Below, one piece after another: positions 55,298 through 64,000 of a DNA stretch of 64,000 nt. Numbering within the stretch: position 1 is the first letter of the stretch; each line of letters begins with the position of its first letter. The position numbers were made by a program, and so were the translations under genes. The DNA is from Engraulis encrasicolus (Eukaryota > Chordata > Actinopteri > Clupeiformes > Engraulidae): the NCBI RefSeq assembly GCF_034702125.1, contig NC_085862.1, forward strand, positions 13,680,299-13,744,298, written 5' to 3'. The notes under the pieces were generated by a model. That model ran no database searches. It saw only the letters and a program-made list of their open reading frames with translations, and had not been told where the DNA came from.

Positions 55298-55475
55298 CAA
55301 TTGTAGTCATTTTCTCATTTGCAAACTGGATGGTGAATGAAAAACAGTCCCCCAAAAGTTGTGGCTAGGCTGACAGCTGGAAAACTTTACTGTTTTCTCC
55401 ACGGAGGAGGGGCCAGGAGGCAGGGCGAGGCCACAAGCACAAGTGGAGGAAGCAAGGTTGCATATTGGAACACAC

Positions 55476-57395
55476 TCCATGTGTGCACTCACACCTTTCT
55501 GTACAAAATCAGGATGAGGTTCCTCTGATGATTTGTGTCTGTGACGGAACATCTTTTTTCACATCCTCAGAGACACTTTCAGCAAAGCCCTGGCCTGTAC
55601 TGCCCCATCACATTATTTTGTCTTTTGTATTTGCTGATTAGTCAACTACTCTCAGACTATTGAGTTTTGGATGGGGTGCTATTGTAAAAACGCTGAGTTA
55701 CATCATCTGTCTGACAGACCAGTGGTTTTCAAAGTGGGAGCTGGGGACCCTTGGGGGGCCGCAAGGGGGTGCTAGGGGGGCCGCAGCAGGTTGGCAGGAA
55801 AAGTATAGCAAGAGAAAATAGATAATTGAATTAAGTGAATAACTAACGTGCAAAATGCACCAAAAATAATTTAAACACTGACTTCCCTTTTAAATGCTGC
55901 CATTTTCCTCATCCAGTGGTGTAGTCTACGTAGAACGCGGGTATACGGAGTATACCCACTTCAAAATTTCAGGGATTTCAGTATACCGACTTCAAATTAA
56001 TTGATCCATTATTTAGAATAGCACAAATATACAGTATACACTATACCCACTTCCAAAAATGCGCAAATTTACAGTATACCCACCATTAAAAAAGTAGACT
56101 ACACCACTGCCCTCATTTGCATAACACCCTGACTCTTAACATGTGGGTGTGGTGTGGTCAAGAGCAAACAGAGGAACATGAGACCAGGCTTCCTTTGTTT
56201 ATATTCTGGGAGTCTGTACCATCTACTACTGTTATCAGTGTTTGTAATGTCAAAACATAAATCTGCCTGTCTCTATCAGCAGCTTGGTTGGCCTCCAGTG
56301 CTTCTTACTTGCTGCATCTTATTGGCTATACAGTAGGTGTCCAGTTGTCAGAGTATGAGAGCAATGTCTTTGACCCACGTTCACTCTGCGGGAAAGCACC
56401 ATTTGAATGTCATTTAATTAGGCCTAAAATCAGAGGTGTCAAAAGTACAAGTAAATTATATTAGTAAATTAGTATACCGGTATTTGTGGTGTAATTACAA
56501 CACTAGCACATGACATTACATAGCTTTTACAACGTTTACTTCATTGTACCTAATGAGAAGGATAGACTGTTGTTACTGACAACAAGGACTCACCAACTTG
56601 TCCAACCAGTGCAGAGTTAGCTGATCCTAAGACAATAGGCCTACACCGGTGGTTACTCAGATAAATTACTTGTTGGAAGGAAACTGTTTCCTTTTTTTTT
56701 TTTTTTACTTTTACTTTTGACATCTCTGCCTAAAATACATATGCAGACATGGGTGTAGATGCAGGCATGGGTGTAATTTAGGTGTGGATGGTGGGGGCAT
56801 GTGATGTCTACCACTTTTGTGATGAACCCAGCTTGTCCCCACCACTTTTTTTCACAAACATTATGTGCACACATAGTATATACAGACTTTGCCAGATGAA
56901 TGTCCCCACCACTTTCCAAGCTACACATACACATGTGGATGCAGAGACTGCAGTTATTTTCGGTCTAGAATTAATTATTTGGATTAATTGATATTTTCAG
57001 AAATGTATGCCTTTTTACAAGGCCACTAATTTATTCATATATTAAATGAGTTCGTATGTATGGCTAGTTATCAAAAAAGTCTGAGCAGCGACTCATACAC
57101 CAAATGTAAGTAATGCGTAATGACTGCAGGATTAAGTTATCCACCTCAGACACCTGCCCACATGACCACTGAATGAAATTGCCTCTGCGATAAAGGGTTT
57201 GACAGACACCATCATTACTGATGGCACACATAGCACACAACACGACATTATACAGCTACACAGTCGTACCCGGGGAGGCTTCATTCATAAAATGTCCATG
57301 GAACTTCAAAATCCATCATTCTACGCGTCATGACACGACGACGCCCAGTGCTGCTCACGTGTTACGCAATCTTCTGTTTTGGAGAAGAACGGAAG
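55476..57395. other. Transposon-rich gap upstream of crtc1
   Basis: It contains the MITE at 55915-56108, a repeat starting near 55720 (accagtggttttcaaagtgg, an hAT-like left end) and AT-rich DNA. No conserved exon is seen. The final few hundred bases before 57396 should hold the crtc1 promoter and 5' UTR. Confidence 0.5.
55915..56108. mobile_element. hAT-like MITE, CAGTGGTGTAGTCTAC ends
   Basis: CAGTGGTGTAGTCTAC and GTAGACTACACCACTG are inverted ends of a 194-bp element with repeated gtatacccacttc motifs. The flanks tcctcatc and ccctcatt are an imperfect 8-bp duplication. A second copy begins at about 63815. Confidence 0.8.
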
Positions 57396-60300
57396 ATGGC
57401 GACCTCAAACAATCCGCGAAAATTCAGCGAGAAAATCGCTTTACACAATCAAAAACAGGCAGAGGAGACGGCTGCGTTTGAAGAGGTCATGAAGGATCTC
57501 AACATAACTAGAGCAGCACGGGTATGCGGCTTTACTTACGGACGTTTGCGGAGGCGTGCTACCATACGTAGCAGCATTAAAATAACTGGGGGACAGCTAC
57601 CCCTGGGCAGCCAATATTCCAGTGGTAGCTTCCCAGATAGGTCTGTAGGCTACAGGGCATTCTGGAATCACACTACCGTTTAGGAAAAGAGGTTATCGGA
57701 ATACTCTATTTATAGCATTCACGAATCGTGTGTTGTTCTTAACCACGCGGTTGTGGAATATTGTGAATGTTGTGCATGCAATGCTTTTTCAGAATTGTCA
57801 ACCGATGCTTTGAAAGCCCTCAGTAGGTTCACCTGCTATCATCTTGCTAGCCTAGTTTCGGCATATGTTGACTAAATCAGAGATAGTGACAGCCCCTTGT
57901 CCTCAGTAGCCTAATGTCAACCCCATGGTTATTATAGGTTTCATGTTATTGTAATCGCCAGGTTAAACGGTATGCGTTCAGCGTTCATATGCCCAGGATT
58001 GTCTGCCTTGGTTATTAAGTTTTCGTGGCTCTAAATCCGTAACAATGTAGCACTATGTTACAATTGCAAACCCTTAGAACTAGAACTACTGACATTTATA
58101 GCAGTTGCTCCATTGTAGTCGTGTAACACCTGCAGAAACCATTCTAGCACCATGGCCAGAGTCGACGAAAGCAATTCTCAAATCCTATGTGATGCGTTCC
58201 TCCTTTGCGCTGAGGTAGGCTACTGCGCTTTTATAAAGGTGTTACAGGCACGTGAATATCGGCGTGCTGGCTGTATTCCTTTGGGAGCTGTGGCCTGTTG
58301 GTCATAGTATTATGATAGTGCTGTTAGTCGAATTGGGAAGTTTTGCGTTTTTGCCCCTGTCAGCACGTCCACGAATTGAATGATGTGTGTGTGTGTAGTG
58401 AAACTGTCTTGGAATAGTTTTCAGAGTGACACCTCCAAATGTCATGATCTAAGGTCGCACCCCTAACTGACCTCTCCTCAGATCATTTCTCCGTACTTGG
58501 TTTTATTATTTGCTTTTCATTATGATTGAGGTTTCCTCCTTGGCGTCTATAAACTGCCGACATCCATCCAAATTCATTACGCACGGCCAGCCTGAGTTTG
58601 TCTGAGTTCAACAATACCAAAGTCTCCTGAACTCTGTAGGCTTCTGCAGTGTCTGAAACAATCGACTCAGAACTCTAGCCTCGTGGAGGTTTACCTGTGT
58701 GTGTAAATACGGAATTTGTTTCCAAGTCCGTTGTCGCTGCTCAGCCTGCCGCGCTACTATCTCAGTGGCCTGAACTTAAATGCCCCCGGCCGGCAGCCTC
58801 CTCCCGCTCTCACCATATCTCCTCCAGTCTCTTAAAATACACCACCACACAGCCATTTAAGAATTCATGTCACACTCACTCATCTCCCCCCCACCACCAT
58901 TCATGAACTCAACTCGCCCATTATGCATTTTGCTGTCATTCATACACTTTTACTTTGCACAGTTGCAGTTGCAGAAGACCCAGTACTTGCAGCTAGGGCA
59001 GAGTCGTGGTCAGTGCTATGGAGGGTCTCTACCCAATGTCAATCAGATTGGAACTAGCAACACTGACCTTCCCTTTCAGGTGAGCTTCTAGCACTTTCTC
59101 ACTTCCCAACGTAACATGTTCTCTTTCTGAAATTTGTTCACTTTCTGAAGCCTCTTTCTGAATCCTTTCTGGTTTTGAAAGGATGACGTTCGTTCACTGA
59201 AATGATGTCAAGATGTCTTGATTTTGGAGAGGACTTATTGCAAACAGGACAATTAATAAGGGCTTGACTTGTACATTCCCTGGCTTTGAAACCAAATGTT
59301 TTACTGAATGGAAGAATCAGCATAAGACTGTTTCTTCTTTTGATAGGAGGGAAGTCGTTCCGTATCACATTGCACGATGGTAGTCTGAAATGAGTCACAA
59401 AGAAATCAGATCAAACGTAAATTTGCCATTGCTTCCTGCACCATTGCTTTCCATTTGTTAAACATTTGCAGATTACGAGGGAAAGGAGAGTATTCATTGC
59501 TTATGAGCTTGCTTATTTTGGCCCATCCTCGAGCTCCCTGTTCAGAAACATTTGCCCTTGGTTGATTTCAGATGGCTTGTTGTAATTACATATCCAGCAG
59601 TTCTTGTCCATTTTAGTCCATGGTGCCTCTCAGTGCTATGCAGGGGTCTATACCAAGAAGCTGGTGCAGGAGAAAACCTTGTTAAGAGGTAAATCATCTA
59701 ATAGAAGAGCCTCGATTCCGTATCTTATTTTATGATTTACCTCTTAACTTAACCTGGTTTACTTTACTCCTGAATCCGCTTCATAGTACAGTATACCCCT
59801 CAGATGTGTGTGTGGGCTTTTGGCCTTTGGAGGTCTTGAGGTGTGCTCATTCCCAGCAGAACTCTTTCCAGACGTCGGCGCTGGACACCAGCCGCAGCGC
59901 CCGCAACCGAGGCCTGGTGGACCGCGTGTACCGGGACCGGAACCGCATCAGCTCCCCCCACCGCAGACCGCTCTCCGTGGACAAGCAAGGCCGGCAGATA
60001 TCCTTCCTTACCCCCACCAGTGCCGCCCTAACACCACATTACATTACATTACACTTTTTAAAAAGTATTTTTCGGGGGCTTTTTGGGCTTTATTATTATA
60101 GGATAGTGTGAAAGTAGACAGGAAATGACTGGGAGAGAGAGACGGGGCAGGGTCTGGAAATTACCCCGGCCGGACTCGAACCAGGGTCCCCGTGGGCAAT
60201 GTAAGCCCAAATGTGGGGGGCTTAGCGTGCTGTGTCACAGCACTCCCTACATTACATTACACTTAGCTGACGCTTTTATCCAAAACAACTTACAGCTTTT

Positions 60301-62767
60301 TTTAAAGTAGTTTTTGGGGCTTTTCAAGCCTTAATTGGTTATTATCAGACAGGACAGTGGAGGAGAGACAGGAATTGTTGGGAGAGAGAGAGATGGGGAA
60401 GGGCCGGCAAAGGACCCGGGCGGGGAATCAAACCCGGGTCAGCCGCACAGCAGATGAGTGCCCCACAGCTGGGCCACAGTTATTTACAGGGTATTGGAGC
60501 AATATGGGTTTACGCGCCTTGCTCAAGGGCACTTCAGCCATGGAGTATGGACGGTAGGAAGTGGAAGGATGGGATTCGAACCTGCAACCCTCTGATATGA
60601 AGCCCATCTCCTTAAAGGGCAACTCCTGTCAATTTCAATGTGCTGTTGTATTGCTCATGCTACCTGACTTTTCAGTAGCCGGTGACGCCGCAGTTTTTGG
60701 CTCAGCCCTTTCTGAGATGAGCTATTCTAATGGGGGCAACTTTTGTTTACATTTCAAAAAACATTTTTATTTATTCCCAAAAGCATCCAAAAGGTTGTGC
60801 AACATCAGCAGACAGCTAGCAAACAGAGATACCTTTTGGGAAAATATTTGGAGTAGGCCTATGTTCATTTTTTTTAAAAAATGCAAACAAAAGTTGCCCC
60901 CATTAGAATAGCTCATATCTCGGAAAGGGCTGAGCCAAAAACTGTGGCGTCATCAGCTACTGACAAGTCAAGGGTAGCGTGAGCAATACAACAGCACATT
61001 GAAATTGGCAGTAGTGCTCCTTTAACCCCGGCTGCCTTAGCACCAGACAGTAAAACGGTATATAGAGTGTTAGTTCAACACTTAGAGAGTACTCTGTGTA
61101 ACGGAGGCTAACTAGCAGAGTTGGCGTGGAACGTTAAGGGCTCTGCATACTTCACGTGCGCACTTTGGCACATTTGGCGCGAGAACCATTAAAATGTGGC
61201 AGACCATTCAGTCAAAAGCGCCATTCACAGGCTTTCGCTTGCATTTACAGAAGTGTGCCCTCTGCTGTTCATGAGAGAAACGGCAGCATCTTTCGCAACT
61301 CGCAGCGTGAGTTCTACAGATGTATAAAAAATAGAAAGCCAAACACGGCTGCTGTAGGGCTACTGAACGTCTGACTTATGACTTACCACAATGAAACATA
61401 GATTTTTGTTGTAGCCTACATTGCCAGATCATTCCAAGACCATGTGAGAGCATTGTTCTGGCTGCAGAATTTATAAATAGATCTCCAAACACAACGTGCT
61501 TCTGAACAAGTAAACTTGTTTCACTGAACAACATTCAAGGGAGAAGATAAAATAACTCTCATGACATTTTATTATCGTCAAAATGATGCAGGGTCCATTC
61601 TGAAGTAGCCTGCAGTAGCTGTAGCCTCTCTTCGCAACTCCTGCTTTGTCTGCCTACCTGCATGGTCGCTAGTGGCGCACGCCAAGTTACAAAAAATGTG
61701 GGGTGCACGACGTCGCGCCGCGCCAGCTTGCGGAGGGGCGTGTGACGTCATTTTGAGCGCACGCCATCGTCGCGAGGGAGGTATGAAGGAGGTTAGCGCC
61801 AGTAACGCCAAGTATGAATCCGCCTTTAGTAAACCTCCCTCCCGAAAGCCTCATACAGTGTCGATGCCGTTGGGCTGGGGCACTGGTCCTTTAGTCCAGC
61901 GGTATCGTACGGTGTCTCTAATTTCTGGATCGTTGTAGTTGACGAGGTGACAGGTTTGTGTCCCCGAGGGGGACGGTCTGTGCAAGAACACCTCTGTCAC
62001 ACCCGAACCAAATACACTCTAGAAGACTCTCCAAGTGTTGAATTATGTCTGCATGTTTTCACTATGCACACACTCGAACTTCAAGACAAAACCAATTTTA
62101 TTTACCATCAGACTCTTACTTACTTACAGGCTTGTGGAAAGGGTTTTCAAATGTCACGCCGGCGCTGCTGGAAGTCTGGTCGCTGACTCATCAGTGAAAC
62201 GGCTTGTCGCCCTGCTCCACAGGGGTGATGCTAGCTTACAGTAGGCGTATTCGCCCTTTGCAGTGGGTGACATATGTCGAGAAACTCCCTGTCTTTATTT
62301 GGCAAAAACCTACTGTTATTCTATAACACCATGGTTTGATCCTTGTACGTTTGTCTAGTAATGCTCTCCTAAGGTTAGCTATGTACATCCTGATATGAGG
62401 AGCGTGAGGCAGTGTATACTGTGTTTTAGGCTGTACTGTAGACCTCAGTCTCTCTGCACATCCCTCATTGAAAGCTTCTGTTGTCTTTGTGTTCAGGGCA
62501 GTAGAGTTTAACGAGGGAAGATGTGCTTTGGTGCTTAACTAGTTCACCACATTTCTGTGTTTCATTCTTTCCAATGAAAGACGGATGAAGTGTTATCTAC
62601 CTGTGTGTGTGTCTGTGTGTGTGTGTGTTATGTGTGTTATTGTCAGTGTAATGTATGTGTACATTTAAAAGTTTGTGTTACATTGTGTGTTGCGGGTGTG
62701 CTAGTTGTGTGTTATGTGTGTGCTAGGTGTGTGTTGGGTGTGTGTGTGTGTGTTGTGTGTGTGTGTT

Positions 62768-62836
<69 letters not shown>

Positions 62837-63448
62837 CGTGCGTGTGTGTGTTGTGTGTGTGCTAAGTGTCTGCAATATGTGTTACATGTTTCCTTAACTC
62901 CTTGCCTCACATCGACAGCTGTCCCTACGGCTCTGTTTACCTGTCTCCTCCGCCCGACACCAGTTGGAGGAGGTGAGAAGTAGAGATGGGATTTATGGCT
63001 CTTTAACAGGATCCGGATCATAGTGGCTCGTTCCTTTGAAAGAGCCGTTCAAAAAACTGGCTCTTTTGGCTCTTTTTTTAGTTATTTATTCAGTGTTTAG
63101 AGTGTAACATTTTCACTCCACCTCTAGGTAATTTTGTCCAAACTACAACTGATTATCCTCATGCTTCTAAAGACCGTTTCTGCCACTCTTTAAGGCAGAC
63201 GATAGTGTTTTTCCCCCAAATTTGAGTACTCATGTGAAGGTCACATGCTTAAAATTAATGAAAAATGAACGAAAAAGCGGTTAAGTGGCTCCCCCAGCTG
63301 TGATCCGGTTCCCATCGTTCACTTCTGGGAGCCGTTCAAAAGAACCGGCTCGTTCATGAACGACACATCTCTAGTGAGAAGAGCTACAGCACTATCACAT
63401 ATCACATGGCTGCACTCCACCCCACTCCACTCTCATCCTGATCTTTAC

Positions 63449-63541
<93 letters not shown>

Positions 63542-63791
63542 CCTCTCATCTCGTTGCCTCTGTCTGTGCATCTCTCTGTGTGCTTACACCTCTCATTCTC
63601 TGTCTACACCCCCCCCTCTCTCTCTTTCTACACCTCTCTTCTCCTGTTGCCTCTGTCTGTGCATCTCTCTGTTCTGTGTGCTTGTTTTCACCTCAGGACG
63701 AATTCGGACTCTGCGCTGCACCAGAGTGCCATGAACCCCGCGTCTCAAGACTCCTTCACAGGGGGCTCTCAGGAGCTGCAGCCCAAGCGAG
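57396..63791 (+). CDS. crtc1: CRTC1 CREB-regulated transcription coactivator, 5' part
   Basis: CRTC1 shuttles to the nucleus on calcium and cAMP signals and binds the CREB bZIP domain. Exons: 57396-57521, 58963-59079, 59860-59997, 62911-62972, 63697-63791; the gene continues beyond the window. The product so far has about 179 residues. Residues 1-42, [20 protein letters not shown] onward, are the conserved CREB-binding N-terminus. [11 protein letters not shown] and [11 protein letters not shown] are the two SIK/14-3-3 regulatory serine sites known from the mammalian protein (Ser64 and Ser151); the second is split by intron 4. Intron 3 is an AT-AC U12-type intron. Exon 3 has a CAGCAG tandem acceptor (59854-59859) that can add one Gln. 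A hAT MITE sits 8 bp inside intron 4. Confidence 0.96.
59653..59795. mobile_element. MITE copy, AAGAAGCTGG ends, crtc1 intron 2
   Basis: ccaagaagctggtgcaggag and the inverted tactcctgaatccgcttcat flank arms with taaatcatctaatagaagag and gatttacctcttaacttaac. It belongs to the family at 33496-33657 and ends about 65 bp before exon 3. Confidence 0.7.
60050..60245 (-). mobile_element. tRNA-derived SINE, reverse orientation, crtc1 intron 3
   Basis: The minus strand reads a tRNA-like head with GACCCTGGTTCGAGTCCGG (B box) and gtgctgtgacacagcacgc. Same family as 16190-16535. A related, more diverged unit with aaacccgggtcagccgcac follows at about 60300-60620. Confidence 0.7.
61743..61750. promoter_or_regulatory. 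Perfect palindromic CRE (TGACGTCA) in crtc1 intron 3
   Basis: TGACGTCA lies in a GC-rich patch (about 61665-61800) of an otherwise AT-rich intron. It is the full CREB-binding site. Whether it is an internal promoter or chance within a repeat is unknown. Confidence 0.5.
62733..62850 (+). repeat. TG microsatellite near the crtc1 U12 acceptor
   Basis: TG units with a few GGG and GCG interruptions, ending about 40 bp before the U12 branch site. Confidence 0.93.
62981..63373. mobile_element. hAT-type MITE at the crtc1 exon 4 splice donor
   Basis: TAGAGATGGGA and ACATCTCTA ends enclose 393 bp with inverted subterminal gagccgttcaaaa motifs. A perfect 8-bp target duplication GTGAGAAG stands on each side (62973-62980 and 63374-63381). 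The left copy is the splice donor of exon 4. Confidence 0.95.
63451..63540 (+). repeat. TC microsatellite, crtc1 intron 4
   Basis: About 45 uninterrupted CT units, followed by more CT-rich DNA up to the exon 5 acceptor at 63696. Confidence 0.97.
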
Positions 63792-63811
63792 GTGGGTGGG
63801 TTGGTCTGCAG

Positions 63812-64000
63812 CAGTGGTGTAGTATAGTGGAGTATATAGTATGTAGTGTAGTATGTAGTATATAGTATGTAGTGTAGTGGAGTATACCCACTTCTAAATT
63901 TCAGGGATTTCAGTATACCCACTTAAAATTGATTGACCCATTATTTTGAATAGCACAAATATATACAGTATACCCACTTAAAAAAATGCTCAAATATACA
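63812..64000. mobile_element. Truncated copy of the CAGTGGTGTAG MITE
   Basis: cagtggtgtagtatagtgg opens a copy related to 55915-56108, with expanded tagtatgtagtg repeats and then gtatacccacttctaaattt and cagggatttcagtataccc. The window ends before its right terminus. Confidence 0.75.

Larger units (their letters stand above)
52932..55475. mobile_element. DUF7869-bearing block between MITE-type inverted repeats
   Basis: GTTCCAATATGCAACCTTGC at 52936 and its inverse at the right end (GCAAGGTTGCATATTGGAAC at 55452-55471) continue as inverted repeats of about 49 bp with few mismatches. Between them lie the DUF7869 pseudogene, a CA repeat (53750-53830), a palindrome (55233-55297) and another inverted pair (agaattataaggttctatct at 52994 and 53240, complement near 53200-53225). 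Either this is the parent of the short MITEs at 5011 and 33703, or a gene-bearing element inserted into one. No target duplication could be fixed. Confidence 0.6.
59998..62910 (+). other. crtc1 intron 3, AT-AC U12-type
   Basis: After GGCCGGCAG the intron begins ATATCCTTCC, matching the U12 AT donor. It ends TTCCTTAACTCCTTGCCTCAC: TTCCTTAAC at 62890-62898 matches the U12 branch consensus and AC closes the intron 12-14 nt later. Joining gives GRQ-IDSCPYG, the conserved CRTC1 reading; no GT-AG choice does. Confidence 0.93.

Noticed and set aside
59138..59398. 86-codon minus-strand frame in crtc1 intron 2
   Set aside because: It has CPVC-like residues but no second metal pair or recognised domain, and no splice context.

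Overview
This window is vertebrate nuclear DNA, most likely from a ray-finned (teleost) fish. It has split genes with short conserved exons and long AT-rich introns, dense CA/TG, TC and TTACA repeats, many small inverted-repeat transposons of hAT type and tRNA-derived SINEs. The five genes are orthologues of genes that I recall lying in human 19p13.11.

Layout, left to right. 1-6353: no convincing gene; diverged MITEs, a 139-bp near-perfect palindrome and the 3' side of lsm4. 6354-8951 (-): lsm4, five coding exons. 8952-9305: a 354-bp gap shared head to head by lsm4 and upf1. 9306-27381 (+): upf1, 23 coding exons, plus a 3' UTR exon (28114 to about 30545). 30642-39446 (-): ddx49, 13 coding exons, tail to tail with upf1. 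39447-40591: second divergent promoter region. 40592-48099 (+): klhl26, six coding exons. 48100-57395: klhl26 3' region and transposon-rich DNA, including a decayed DUF7869-type gene between matching inverted repeats. 57396 to the end (+): first five exons of crtc1, which runs off the window. I placed the coding exons by hand; reading frame and exon phases close for all five genes.

Functionally, lsm4 (LSM1-7/LSM2-8 rings) and upf1 (nonsense-mediated decay helicase) both act in RNA turnover or processing and share one promoter gap. ddx49 is a DEAD-box helicase of ribosome-biogenesis type, klhl26 a BTB-BACK-Kelch protein, and crtc1 a CREB coactivator.

The least ordinary features are: two introns with minor (U12) spliceosome signals (upf1 intron 8, and an AT-AC intron in crtc1); a GC-AG intron in ddx49; repeated small duplications of exon edges that carry the splice site with them (upf1 exons 10, 12, 19, 21; klhl26 exon 4, both ends); a transposon copy inserted into an inverted copy of itself; a hAT MITE whose target duplication copies the crtc1 exon 4 splice donor; and a DUF7869 gene flanked by the same inverted repeats that bound short MITEs elsewhere in the window.
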